From Ruminococcus flavefaciens (GTDB taxonomy: Bacteria; Bacillota; Clostridia; Oscillospirales; Ruminococcaceae): a stretch of DNA of 64,000 bases. The position numbers and the translations under genes were made by a program. The notes beneath the pieces were generated by a model, which worked only from the letters and a program-made list of their open reading frames with translations, did not search any database and was not told the DNA's origin. Positions 1 through 8,766 of this stretch are shown here, in pieces. The stretch covers positions 1-64,000 of the forward strand of contig NZ_FRCT01000004.1 of assembly GCF_900143025.1 (NCBI RefSeq), in the 5' to 3' direction. Numbering within the stretch: position 1 is the stretch's first letter; each line of letters begins with the position of its first letter.

Positions 1-609
1 ATACTGTTTGCAGTCTGGACTGTACTGATACAGACGGTTGATGTTCAGGCAGTGGGACAGAACGGAACCGACATCGGTTTTGCAGGTCTGAACGTGTGGT
101 TCCATAAAATGACAGGCGTTCATATGTGGGTGTATACTGTCACCGACTGGCTTGGACTTGTGCCGATCTTTATCTGTATGATATTCGGAGTTGTCGGTCT
201 TGTCCAGCTTATAAAGCGGAGAAGTCTTCTTAAAGTTGATAAGGATATTATCCTGCTTGGTATTTACTATATCCTTGTGATATTCGGTTATCTCATATTT
301 GAGATGATACCTGTAAACTACCGACCGATACTTATAGAAGGACGTATGGAGGCTTCTTACCCGTCGTCAACAACGCTCCTTGTTATGAGCGTAATGCCTA
401 CGTTGGCTTTTCAGGTGCATCGCAGGATAAGGAATACTAAAGTCAGATACGGTATTTATGCGTTTACGGTCTTATTCACGGCGTTTATGGTGGTGGGACG
501 AACTGTTGCAGGAGTACACTGGCTGACGGATATAGCAGGCTCTGTTTTGCTGAGCTTGGGACTTTATCTCATATATCAAGGTGCTGTCCGACTCACTGAC
601 AAAAAATAA
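1..609 (+). CDS. PAP2 superfamily phosphatase, 5' end outside window
   Basis: Membrane phosphatase of the PAP2 (phosphatidic acid phosphatase type 2) superfamily, likely acting on lipid phosphates or pyrophosphates at the cytoplasmic membrane. The reading frame is open from base 1 with a hydrophobic stretch before any start codon, so the N-terminus lies outside the window. Visible are several membrane segments, the PSGH-like motif as YPSSTT, and the third motif GRTVAGVHWLTD, which matches SRxxxxxHxxxD with the catalytic His and Asp. In the PSGH-like motif the usual histidine position reads T, a deviation worth noting. It stops 17 bases before the next gene and probably shares a transcript with it. 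Specific substrate unknown. Confidence 0.8.
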   Translation: MLFAVWTVLIQTVDVQAVGQNGTDIGFAGLNVWFHKMTGVHMWVYTVTDWLGLVPIFICMIFGVVGLVQLIKRRSLLKVDKDIILLGIYYILVIFGYLIFEMIPVNYRPILIEGRMEASYPSSTTLLVMSVMPTLAFQVHRRIRNTKVRYGIYAFTVLFTAFMVVGRTVAGVHWLTDIAGSVLLSLGLYLIYQGAVRLTDKK

Positions 610-626
610 CTAACGGAGAAATGAAA

Positions 627-1244
627 ATGGAATTTCACGAGAAATTGCAGGAATTAAGAAAGAAAAAAGGCTTAACTCAGGAGGAGCTTGCAATGGAGCT
701 CTATGTTTCACGTACAGCTATATCGAAATGGGAATCGGGAAAGGGTTATCCGAATATTGATTCGCTGAAAGAGATATCAAAGTTCTTTTCTGTGACCATA
801 GATGAGCTTCTGTCATCGGAGGAACTCCTTACCGCAGCAAAAGACGAGAACCGCTCAAATATCGGGAAAATGATAGATCTGCTGATAGGCATAGTAGATA
901 TAATGAGCATTATGCTTATTCTCCTGCCGCTTTATCCGAAAAAGACAGGAGAGACAGTCTCGGCAGTTGCCCTGTTTGATTACACGAATATTTCCTTCGG
1001 GATAAGCTGTGTCTGCTGGGGACTGTTTGCCGCTCTTATCATCATTGGTGCAGTGAAGCTGTTTATGAATTACAGAAACATAGAAAATGGTAGAAGTACT
1101 GTTACAGTGGCATCGCTTGTACTTAGCATTATCGCGGTTTTATTCCTGACCATGGCAAGAATACCCTATGCGGCAACAGTAGCGTTTCTGCTGCTTATAG
1201 TTAAGGGGATAATGCTTTTCAAAGTTCCGAAAAGCGAGCACTGA
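627..1244 (+). CDS. XRE-family helix-turn-helix regulator with membrane anchor
   Basis: Predicted DNA-binding regulator. Residues about 5-65 form an XRE/Cro helix-turn-helix (LTQEELA, SRTAISKWE), and the remainder has four hydrophobic segments, a layout common in Firmicute regulators of neighbouring membrane genes. Two in-frame ATG codons exist at 621 and 627; the GGAG ribosome binding site at 615-618 is only 2 bases from the first and 8 from the second, so 627 is preferred. It follows the PAP2 gene closely and precedes the RsgA stub by 17 bases, suggesting one transcript. Target genes are not evident. Confidence 0.75.
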   Translation: MEFHEKLQELRKKKGLTQEELAMELYVSRTAISKWESGKGYPNIDSLKEISKFFSVTIDELLSSEELLTAAKDENRSNIGKMIDLLIGIVDIMSIMLILLPLYPKKTGETVSAVALFDYTNISFGISCVCWGLFAALIIIGAVKLFMNYRNIENGRSTVTVASLVLSIIAVLFLTMARIPYAATVAFLLLIVKGIMLFKVPKSEH

Positions 1245-1261
1245 ACAGATAGGAGATAAAA

Positions 1262-1636
1262 ATGAAATTAGAGAGCTTACCGCCTGTATATGAGGCATAC
1301 AGTGCAGAATATCCTGATCTTACAGTGTGCCGTATAGTTTTGCAGGAAAAAGAGCTTTACCATGTCATACATAAAGACGGGATGATGCAGGCACAGGTAT
1401 CGGGCAAATTCAGATACGACGTCAAAACTGTATCTGATTTCCCTGCCGTAGGCGATTATGTTATGGCTGATATAACTGGCGGAGACAGAGCAGTGATACA
1501 CAATGTTCTTCCGAGAACAAGCGTATTTATCCGTAAAGCTGCAGGAAAATCAAATACTGAACAGGTAGTTGCCGCAAAAGCTTTTTTGATGATAATGGAG
1601 CCGCAAAAGCGGCTCCATCTTTTTACATCATTTTAG
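1262..1636 (+). pseudogene. Truncated RsgA-like ribosome GTPase (N-terminal OB domain only)
   Basis: The first ~108 residues match the N-terminal OB-fold of the ribosome small-subunit GTPase RsgA/YloQ, up to the characteristic stretch RTSVFIRKAAGKSNTEQVVAA. In intact proteins this leads into the circularly permuted GTPase domain, which is entirely missing. The frame instead runs into a rho-independent hairpin and stops, giving 124 residues versus about 290 in the family. It has a good GGAG ribosome binding site, so the stub may still be translated. Loss of the GTPase domain by deletion is the simplest reading; it is probably a decayed paralog rather than the only copy in the genome (inference). 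Confidence 0.75.
1595..1624 (+). terminator. Rho-independent terminator behind the RsgA stub
   Basis: A GGAGCCGC stem with an AAAA loop is followed by CTTTTT. It lies inside the last codons of the RsgA stub and just before the convergent CotH gene end; the T tract favours plus-strand termination. Confidence 0.8.
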
Positions 1637-4131
1637 TACCATGTTCTGAAAATACTATTATTCTGGCGCGGCGGACAGAAATAGTTCCTTAAACCAAGCA
1701 ATGAACGGATAATAGAAATTATTCTCTCATTGTACCTGTTATATGTGTTCCTTATTATCGTATTTATATAATCGGAAACCGAGAACGTATTTGTTATGGT
1801 CTTATTGTCCCCGTAATGATATACCGCAGTTATCCTGTTGGATATTGCAAATGAATCGGGAGAACAAGTAAAGCCATAATATTTTTCGTCACAGCTCATA
1901 AAATCAGCGTCAAAGGCATCTGTGTATGTTTTGCCATTGATATTGAATTCCATATAGCTGTTATTCTTTTCTTCTTCTGTAAGAGAAGTAATGTCAAGGT
2001 AGAAATTAAAGCTGATCTGTCTGCTCAGAACAATACTCTGCGACTTGAATTCAGGAACGGGTTCAGCAGCGTACTCGCTTTGTTTTACAGTAGTGAAGTT
2101 TCTGACTGTAGTATTATTATCCTTGTCTTTTCCGATAAAGGATATCACGTTTTTCTTTTCTGCTGCCTGACTTAACTTATCGGCAGGAAGCTCAAATCTT
2201 ACAGAACCGTTTGACAGTGCAAAAGTATCATAGTACAAACCGTTTACATATACTTTCAGACTTGTTGTCTGCGGATCATTTACGGCTATCTGCATGATAA
2301 GGTCTTTTTCGGGCTTGATAACAGCATCGGCAGGAGCACTTGCTGATATCGTATCATCAACAGCATTTGGTGTCGAGATATTCACTGCATCCGATCTGAT
2401 ATACGGTGAAGCGCTGTTTTCGTTATATGTGCTTGCAAGCAATGCGTCATCCGAGCTGAACTGCTCGTCAAGCCACGCTATCCTTTCGCGCATATACGAT
2501 ATGAATAAGTCTCTGTCGGCTATATAGCCTCTGCCGTAACCGGGCCACTGATTATTTCTGTCCCAGAGCGCACTGTCAGCCATACCTGATTCGTAAAGAT
2601 ATTCGCTGTCTCTTTCAAGTGCGCCGTTTTCCTTTATAACATCTTCAAGGTAAGGCCTTATCTGCCAGTATCTGTCGGTTGCTGCCGAAATAAACAGCGG
2701 ATCATCAAGGAACTCTCTGTAGAAATTCTGCGGATCCTCAAACTGCGATACCTTCCAGCCTGTTGCATTACTGCTTATTTCCTGACTTACGATTATTGAA
2801 CCTGCGCCTGTGTCAAAGTCCCATGGAGGCCCGAATTTAAGGAGAGAATCATGCGGTTTATAGATATATCTGCTCTTGTAGCGCGAATCGTCATTTCCCA
2901 TTATCTCCATAAGCAGCCAATAGGATACCATTGAATCAAAATCAGCAAGCTCGGTGTAATGAGTCATCTTGCCGTCTATCTCGGTATATCCGTCCTCGGA
3001 ACGATAGGCGTTTTCAAAATTCTGCCAGTAATCCTGAACATAGCTCATCATTGCGTCGTTTGAGGCAAGAAATTCGGGAGATTTGAGCATTACTTTAAGT
3101 CCCGAATCTGTCATGAATTTTGATTCCTCGTCGTATTCCTCAGAGGACTCAAAAAGGTAACCGCCCGAAATGTCGCTTTCAAAGTCATAATAGTCCGATA
3201 CCAGATATTCTTTTCCGTCAAAAGTAACTGTACCGCCTTCTTTTATCCATGACATATCCTCTGTCATCATATCTGTAAGCTCGTCTTTTTTGTCACCCTT
3301 TATCTTTTCCTTTTTAGCGATAGCAGAAGCGGCGTCCTTAGCTTCGCCCTCCCAGTCAAATATATCCACTCTTGCTTCTTCAATGCCTACCTGCTCGCAG
3401 AGCTGATAGTTTCCGACGTATTCACCGTTTATGACTACATCTGTCCAGACTGTCTCCATAGTGGTGAGACCGAGCTCCTTGGAAAGCTTTGAAGCAGTCG
3501 TATTTCTCAGAAGGCTTTCGTCCTGATAATTTGCAAGCAGGCACCATTTTTTGCTCTTACCCATACCGTAAAAGTCGGTCTTTTTATCGAGCTTTATCTT
3601 ATATGGCTTCTTTTCCCAACCCCATGTAGTATTGCCGCGGCCTTGCATAGTCATTTTGCCGTTGTAAATCGGCTCTGCTGTATCTTCGTTGTTCTGTATG
3701 AACATTTCGCCGCTCTTGGCGTCCTTTTTAAATGCAGGGACCTGACCGTCATCTGTATTGATATAAATAACGGGAAGCTTGCTGAAGTATACCTTGTCCA
3801 CTGTTTCGTATCCTTCACCGTCAAATTCCTGAACTTCTATCCACTTCTCATAGAATTCTTCTGTAAGAACAAAGCTCTCAGGATCGACCTCGCTGCCGTC
3901 CGCAAGGCATCTTATCATGCTTCCTGTCGGATTATTGATCTTCAAAGCCTCTCCGACCTTCAAGTAAGTTTTGTCGATACTTATCCCAGTATTTTCTGTT
4001 TCTGCTGCAAATACTGTAAAACCTTCCTGTGAAAAGAGCTGACCGCAATTACCTGCGAACATAAGATTTGTACAGGTAAGAGCTGCTGTGGTAAAGCTGA
4101 ACATTTTTTTGAGTATTCTTCGATTAGACAA
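1633..4131 (-). CDS. Secreted CotH-family protein
   Basis: Large exported protein with a CotH kinase-like domain. The N-terminus has a basic stretch and hydrophobic core (signal peptide). CotH features follow at about residues 160-450: GRGNTTWGWEKKPYKIKL, the segment KKWCLLANYQDESLLRN, and PPWDFDTGAGS, which carries the metal-binding DFD typical of the fold. The region after residue 590 is unassigned and looks like beta-rich Ig-like modules. CotH proteins are spore coat kinases in Bacillus, but secreted versions are common in ruminococci where they occur with cellulosomal proteins; no dockerin is seen here. The frame begins with a TTG at 4137, only 2 bases from AGGAGG; the TTG at 4131 has 8-base spacing and is preferred. 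The gene converges on the RsgA stub. Confidence 0.85.
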   Translation of the reverse strand: MSNRRILKKMFSFTTAALTCTNLMFAGNCGQLFSQEGFTVFAAETENTGISIDKTYLKVGEALKINNPTGSMIRCLADGSEVDPESFVLTEEFYEKWIEVQEFDGEGYETVDKVYFSKLPVIYINTDDGQVPAFKKDAKSGEMFIQNNEDTAEPIYNGKMTMQGRGNTTWGWEKKPYKIKLDKKTDFYGMGKSKKWCLLANYQDESLLRNTTASKLSKELGLTTMETVWTDVVINGEYVGNYQLCEQVGIEEARVDIFDWEGEAKDAASAIAKKEKIKGDKKDELTDMMTEDMSWIKEGGTVTFDGKEYLVSDYYDFESDISGGYLFESSEEYDEESKFMTDSGLKVMLKSPEFLASNDAMMSYVQDYWQNFENAYRSEDGYTEIDGKMTHYTELADFDSMVSYWLLMEIMGNDDSRYKSRYIYKPHDSLLKFGPPWDFDTGAGSIIVSQEISSNATGWKVSQFEDPQNFYREFLDDPLFISAATDRYWQIRPYLEDVIKENGALERDSEYLYESGMADSALWDRNNQWPGYGRGYIADRDLFISYMRERIAWLDEQFSSDDALLASTYNENSASPYIRSDAVNISTPNAVDDTISASAPADAVIKPEKDLIMQIAVNDPQTTSLKVYVNGLYYDTFALSNGSVRFELPADKLSQAAEKKNVISFIGKDKDNNTTVRNFTTVKQSEYAAEPVPEFKSQSIVLSRQISFNFYLDITSLTEEEKNNSYMEFNINGKTYTDAFDADFMSCDEKYYGFTCSPDSFAISNRITAVYHYGDNKTITNTFSVSDYINTIIRNTYNRYNERIISIIRSLLGLRNYFCPPRQNNSIFRTWY

Positions 4132-4498
4132 TTTCAATTCCTCCTTTTAAATTTAAGCCGTTTTTTTATCTGTGCATTTCATAAAATCATTGCTACAACA
4201 TATCATCAATCCCCCTATGCAGATATATTTGCTTCTGTTTTATGTTTTATTGGAAGCATTTATGTCCTTTTTTCTAATGACAAAGTCATTGTAGCATATT
4301 TTTTCTCCCGAATGCGGATAATTACAGATTTGTAATCGGCAAGCAAATAGTACACAACTAACTCAATATATTTAATAATGGCCGCTTTGATTTTGTTAAA
4401 TATAAAAGAATCTTTACAGCTGTATTATAACATGATAAATCAATATATATAAAGATTTTTTGTAAACAATGTCAATACTTCTGCGTTTTTTTGTTATG

Positions 4499-4625
4499 TT
4501 ATACAAAAAAACAGCAGCCGGAGATATTACTTCTCTGACTGCTGTAATATCTGATCTTTTCATAGATCTCCATTGCTATTGCCACTCCTTGTTCCTCCTG
4601 TACACAAGCTCTTTCTCTTATTATA
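4499..4625 (-). ncRNA. Candidate short transcript with a 24-codon frame
   Basis: On the minus strand a TATAAT hexamer at 4620-4625 is followed by an AGGAGG-type ribosome binding site and an ATG at 4573 opening a 24-residue frame that ends in SGCCFFV at 4499. A terminator hairpin sits inside the same frame and its T tract ends before the stop codon, so either the message reads through or the RNA is an sRNA. The -35 region is weak. No family was recognised; this could be a leader peptide, a small toxin or chance. Confidence 0.3.
4505..4544 (-). terminator. Strong rho-independent hairpin, minus strand
   Basis: Thirteen-base near-perfect arms (CAGCAGTCAGAGA pairing with TCTCCGGCTGCTG, using a G-U pair) are followed by seven T residues on the minus strand. 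No annotated minus gene lies just upstream, which is why a short transcript is proposed. Confidence 0.75.
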
Positions 4626-4749
4626 CAGGATTATTATTATTAGTGGCTCACTTTTTTATTATCATTTGTGCCATATTTGGCTCAGTTTTATTTTAGCATA
4701 CATAAATAAACCATTTAACTTCACTATTTATATTCCAATCTGCATATAG

Positions 4750-5568
4750 TATGTATACACTATCTTATGTCCCATCGATTTCACGTTATTTCGCGGAATT
4801 TTCCATTGTTGTTCCGGACACATCATATTGCTTATGATACGTCGTACCAAATTACCGTTTGAATTTAATAAAAGTTATGTAACTCTTGAGAAAAACTATG
4901 CGTCAACCATCATCAGGATCGGAACACCGATCGCCTTGCAGGATTTCCTTGTGGGCATCTCCTTCCTCGTTCTGCTTGCCATTGTAAACAAGCTCGGTGT
5001 TACGGCATCTGCCGGAGTGGGCGTTGCCGAAAAGGTATGCGTATTTATCATGCTCGTCCCACTTTCCTTCATGCAGTCAATGACCGCATTCGTTGCTCAG
5101 AACTACGGAGCAGGACAGATGAAAAGAGCGAAAACTGCTCTGAAAACAGGTATTGCCGTTTCATTTGCGTTCGGAATTGCAATGTTTTTTATCACATTCT
5201 TCCGCGGAGACCTCCTTGCAGGCATCTTTTCACCCGAAGCAGATACAGTTAAAGCGGCATGGGATTACCTGAAAGCTTATGCTATAGACTGTCTCAATAC
5301 CTGCTTCCTGTTTTGCTTTATCGGCTATTATAACGGCATCGAAAAGACTAAGTTCGTTATGTTACAAGGCATTTGCGGAGCATTCCTTGTCAGAATACCT
5401 TTTGCTTTTCTGATGCAAAAAATAGGACATAATTCCCTGTTCCTCATCGGAATGTCAATACCATGCTCAACGGTATTGCAGATAGCAATGTGTTTCGCAG
5501 CGTATTTTTACTTCAGGTCAAAAGATGACATCGAACATGACAGGACTTATGATAAGACGGCACTTTAA
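4750..5568 (+). pseudogene. MATE transporter, C-terminal half only
   Basis: C-terminal half of a MATE-family drug/sodium antiporter. The MATE signature of the second half is present: IRIGTPIALQDFLVGISFLV followed by the conserved MTAFVAQNYGAGQMKRAK loop, then four to five membrane helices. Intact proteins have about 450 residues and two homologous halves; here only about 250 remain. The frame is open upstream only to a TAG at 4747, and the upstream sequence has no first half. Recognisable translation starts near the TTG at 4828. Read as a truncated, non-functional gene. A complete MATE gene occurs at 58.8 kb in this window. Confidence 0.8.
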
Positions 5569-5638
5569 TTAAAAATGATTTTAAGAAATAGCTGTGTCAT
5601 TATAGATAATATTGGTTTTTAAAATTATGCGTTTATAC

Positions 5639-5683
5639 TTGACATAAGTCAGAAACAGTGATATAATTGACATAAGTCAGAAA
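5639..5683 (+). promoter_or_regulatory. Promoter with duplicated 17-bp operator
   Basis: TTGACA (5639-5644) and TATAAT (5662-5667) are separated by 17 bases, a consensus promoter. The sequence TTGACATAAGTCAGAAA occurs twice, at 5639-5655 and 5667-5683, with a 28-base period. Each copy contains the inverted pair TGAC-ATAA-GTCA. One copy covers the -35 box, the other the predicted start of transcription and the edge of the ribosome binding site, as expected for a repressor. Confidence 0.8.
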
Positions 5684-5694
5684 GGAGATCGCCT

Positions 5695-6408
5695 ATGCCA
5701 AGACCTCAGAAGTCCCGCCGTATATGCTGTTACCCCGATTACTGGAGCTTTGCCCCCGATCAGGATACCGCAAACGATACGGTAACAATGTCACTTGACG
5801 AGTTTGAGACCATACGTCTGATAGATCATCAGGCCAAAACTCAGGAGCAATGCGCCGCCGAGATGAACGTCGCAAGGACTACTGTTACGGCAATATACGA
5901 CAGCGCAAGAAAGAAACTCGCTGCTGCATTGGTGGAGGGCAGACGCATCGTCATTTCGGGCGGAAATTACACACTTGACAACACTATCTCAGAGGAGATA
6001 ACTCAGAAAGGAAGCAAAATCATGAGAATTGCAGTTACCTATGAAAACGGACAGATATTCCAGCATTTCGGCAGAACAGAGCAGTTCAAGCTCTATGATA
6101 TCGCCGACGGAAAGATAATAAACGAGCAGGTCGTAGGCACAAACGGCACAGGTCACGGTGCTCTTGCAGGTTTCCTCAAGAATGCACAGGCTGACGTGCT
6201 TATCTGCGGTGGTATCGGCGGAGGCGCTCAGATGGCTATGCAGGAGGCTGGTATCGCTCTCTACGGCGGCAATATTGGAAGTGCTGACGAAGCAGTTGCT
6301 GCTTTCCTTGCAAACGATCTTGCTCAGAACTCAAATCCAACCTGCGATCACCATCACGAACACGGCGAAAGTCATTCCTGCGGCAGTCACTCCTGCGGTA
6401 ATCACTGA
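5695..6408 (+). CDS. DUF134 DNA-binding / NifX-type domain fusion
   Basis: Two-domain protein. Residues 1-95 are a DUF134 domain (start MPRPQKSRR, then TMSLDEFETIRLID and a helix-turn-helix ARTTVTAIYDSARKKL), a predicted DNA-binding module. Residues about 110-215 are a NifX/NifB-type dinitrogenase iron-molybdenum cofactor domain (MRIAVTYENGQIFQHFG, GGIGGGAQMAMQEAGI). The tail is rich in His and Cys (DHHHEHGESHSCGSH), a likely metal-binding segment. Such fusions are frequent in anaerobes without nitrogenase and are thought to sense or carry iron-sulfur or metal clusters. The ATG is 7 bases after GGAG. Its stop overlaps the next start (ATGA), and the duplicated operator upstream fits autoregulation by the DUF134 part (inference). 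Confidence 0.85.
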   Translation: MPRPQKSRRICCYPDYWSFAPDQDTANDTVTMSLDEFETIRLIDHQAKTQEQCAAEMNVARTTVTAIYDSARKKLAAALVEGRRIVISGGNYTLDNTISEEITQKGSKIMRIAVTYENGQIFQHFGRTEQFKLYDIADGKIINEQVVGTNGTGHGALAGFLKNAQADVLICGGIGGGAQMAMQEAGIALYGGNIGSADEAVAAFLANDLAQNSNPTCDHHHEHGESHSCGSHSCGNH

Positions 6409-7217
6409 TGAAGATATTAACACTTGTCGAGAATACTTCCGCAAGCGAAAGCTGTATCGCAGAGCACGGCCTCAGTATATATATCGAGACTGAAAAGCAC
6501 AAACTCCTGCTCGATACGGGACAGACTGACGCAGTTGTGAAAAATGCGGAAGCTCTCGGCGTTGATCTGACCGCTGTTGATACAGCCATACTCAGTCACG
6601 GTCATTACGACCACTCGGGCGGTATCCTGCCCTTTGCAAAGCTTAATCCCAATGCAGAGATAATCATGCAGAGGTCCGCAGCAGAACCACATTACAACGG
6701 CGAACGCTATATCGGAATTGATACGGATATCCTGAAACTGCCGAACGTTCAACTCATAGACGGCGATCTAAGGCTTGACGATGAGCTGTTCCTGTTCAGC
6801 GGAATTACAGGCAGAAGGTGCTACCCTCAGGGCAACAGAAAGCTTTCCTGTATGCGCAGCGGCGAGAAAGCAGAGGACGATTTCGCCCACGAACAATGCC
6901 TTGTCATCACACAGAACGGCAAGCACTGGCTGCTGTCGGGCTGCGCTCATAACGGAATACTCAACATTCTTGACCGTTACAGGGAGATTTTCGGCGGTGA
7001 GCCCGACTGCGTTCTCAGCGGATTCCACATGATGAAGCGCGAGGGCGAGCACACCGAGGACGAAAAGACTGTCATCGTTCAGACAGCTCGTGAGCTTGCA
7101 AAAATGAACACTGTTTTTTACAGCGGACATTGTACGGGTGAGCCTGCCTTTGAACTGATGAAGAAAATATTGGGCGGAAAGCTCATCGCACTGCACAGCG
7201 GCGAACAAGTTATATAA
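6408..7217 (+). CDS. MBL-fold metallohydrolase
   Basis: Cytoplasmic metallo-beta-lactamase-fold hydrolase. The zinc motif SHGHYDHSGG (HxHxDH) is at about residues 63-72, with further ligands in CAHNGILNIL and near SGFHMM, and a closing GHCTGE. The layout fits the MBL subgroup often labelled 7,8-dihydropterin-6-methyl-4-(beta-D-ribofuranosyl)-aminobenzene 5'-phosphate synthase, whose real bacterial role is unsettled. Translation is coupled to the DUF134-NifX gene through a 1-base ATGA overlap, and MBL proteins of this subgroup often accompany NifX/Mrp-type genes. A terminator follows directly. Confidence 0.8.
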   Translation: MKILTLVENTSASESCIAEHGLSIYIETEKHKLLLDTGQTDAVVKNAEALGVDLTAVDTAILSHGHYDHSGGILPFAKLNPNAEIIMQRSAAEPHYNGERYIGIDTDILKLPNVQLIDGDLRLDDELFLFSGITGRRCYPQGNRKLSCMRSGEKAEDDFAHEQCLVITQNGKHWLLSGCAHNGILNILDRYREIFGGEPDCVLSGFHMMKREGEHTEDEKTVIVQTARELAKMNTVFYSGHCTGEPAFELMKKILGGKLIALHSGEQVI

Positions 7218-7224
7218 AACTAAA

Positions 7225-7255
7225 ACGGGAACAGTTTCAAGCTGTTCCCGTTTTT
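7225..7255 (+). terminator. Terminator of the DUF134-MBL operon
   Basis: ACGGGAACAG pairs with CTGTTCCCGT across a short loop and is followed by TTTTT. Confidence 0.9.
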
Positions 7256-7334
7256 GATGAATGTACTTGCAATTTTTTCGGCCCATGCTATGATTTGTAG
7301 ATATATGGCAGATTACAGCTTATAAATTATAATA

Positions 7335-7363
7335 TTGCAATATCACCAAAATAATGATATAAT
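7335..7363 (+). promoter_or_regulatory. Promoter for the Ktr potassium genes
   Basis: TTGCAA at 7335-7340, 17-base spacer, TATAAT at 7358-7363, about 40 bases before the KtrB start. Confidence 0.7.
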
Positions 7364-7401
7364 AAAATATATCTATTTGATTTTTTAGTTGGAGAATTCG
7401 T

Positions 7402-8742
7402 ATGAAAAAAGATAAAACACAAAACGGACTACACAACCGTAATTCATTCCGTACTATAAGCCTTGGATTCGTAATACTGATACTAAGCGGAGCACTTCTG
7501 CTTATGCTTCCGATATCATCACAGGACCGAAGTATTACGCCGTTCAAGGACACGCTTTTCACGGCAATATCAGCATCATGCGTAACAGGTCTGGTTGTCC
7601 GTGATACTGCTACACACTGGTCGTTCTTCGGACAGGCGGTCATACTGACCCTTATTCAGATAGGCGGTATGGGAGTTATTACCATAGGACTAATGATAAC
7701 GCGACTATCCGGAAAAAAAGTTGGGCTGTGGTTCCGAGGCATGATGCAGGACTCTATTTCAGCTCCTCATGTTGGCGGAATACTTCAGCTCACAAAATTT
7801 ATACTGAAAATGACCGCGGCTATAGAGCTTACCGGTGCAGTGCTGCTTTATCCTGTATTCTTCCGTGAGTTCGGTGCGGTAAAGAGCATATGGTACTCTG
7901 TCTTTCACTCCGTTTCGGCGTTCTGTAATGCAGGCTTCGACCTTATGGGCGTAAAAGAGAAATTCTCATCGCTTACAACTTTAGGCAGCAACGCTTATGC
8001 CAATACTGTAATTATGCTGCTTATAATAATTGGCGGTATCGGTTTCCTCACTTGGGACGATATTGTACAGTATAAGTTTCACTTCAAGAAATACCGCCTT
8101 CAGACCAAGGTCGTAATCGTTACATCGGGACTGCTTATAATTCTGCCTGCGATTTTTTTCTTTTGCTCGGAATACTCAAACGAACCTATCAAGGAACGTA
8201 TACTTCACTCATTTTTTCAGTCGGTCACGGCAAGAACAGCAGGTTTCAATACATCGGATTTTTCTAAAATGAGCGAACCTGCTGCAATGGTAATGACGGT
8301 ACTCATGCTCATAGGAGGTTGTTCGGGTTCTACCGCAGGCGGTATGAAAACTTCGACGGTTGCCGTGCTTTTCCTTGCTGCACTGAGCGTGTTCCGCCGA
8401 AAGAATGACATCGAGTGCTTTAAGCGGCGTATTCCTGAAGATACGATCCGAACAGCAGGTGCGATACTGTTTATGTACTTAACGCTTTTCATGTCAACGG
8501 GAATAGCAATTTCTATGATAGAGTCGCTGCCGCTGATAAGCTGCCTATTTGAAACAGGTTCTGCACTCGGAACAGCAGGATTGACACTTGGAATAACTAC
8601 ATCCCTTTCGTTGTCCTCTCATATCATACTCATGATCCTGATGTTTGCAGGAAGAGTCGGAGGACTGACACTGATATATGCTGCATTTTCATCAAGCAGT
8701 GAGACATCAAGACTCCCGCAGGAAAAGATAACAGTCGGATAA
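7402..8742 (+). CDS. ktrB: TrkH/KtrB-family potassium uptake permease
   Basis: Membrane subunit of a Ktr-type K+ uptake system. The protein of 446 residues has about eight to ten membrane segments and the repeated selectivity-filter loops of the family: SCVTGL near residue 54, CNAGFD near 174, TARTAGF near 276, and GSALGTAGLTLG near 390. Length fits KtrB (about 445-460). It is preceded by GGAG and a consensus-like promoter. The companion NAD-binding regulatory subunit lies 24 bases downstream, so the pair forms one operon. In the membrane this subunit is expected to be gated by the KtrA ring responding to nucleotides. Confidence 0.93.
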   Translation: MKKDKTQNGLHNRNSFRTISLGFVILILSGALLLMLPISSQDRSITPFKDTLFTAISASCVTGLVVRDTATHWSFFGQAVILTLIQIGGMGVITIGLMITRLSGKKVGLWFRGMMQDSISAPHVGGILQLTKFILKMTAAIELTGAVLLYPVFFREFGAVKSIWYSVFHSVSAFCNAGFDLMGVKEKFSSLTTLGSNAYANTVIMLLIIIGGIGFLTWDDIVQYKFHFKKYRLQTKVVIVTSGLLIILPAIFFFCSEYSNEPIKERILHSFFQSVTARTAGFNTSDFSKMSEPAAMVMTVLMLIGGCSGSTAGGMKTSTVAVLFLAALSVFRRKNDIECFKRRIPEDTIRTAGAILFMYLTLFMSTGIAISMIESLPLISCLFETGSALGTAGLTLGITTSLSLSSHIILMILMFAGRVGGLTLIYAAFSSSSETSRLPQEKITVG

Positions 8743-8766
8743 TAAACAATAAAAGGAGAAATAACC

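Larger units (their letters stand above)
4138..4749. other. Gene-poor AT-rich intergenic stretch
   Basis: No plus-strand gene is supported here. The stretch holds the CotH upstream region and, on the minus strand, a TATAAT box (4620-4625), a ribosome binding site, a 24-codon frame (4499-4573) and a strong terminator. The minus-strand elements are listed separately. The rest is AT-rich without recognisable homology. Confidence 0.5.

Noticed and set aside
3643..4032. Open frame of 129 codons on the plus strand inside the CotH gene
   Set aside because: It lies antisense to a clearly conserved CotH coding region, has no ribosome binding site and no protein-like composition.
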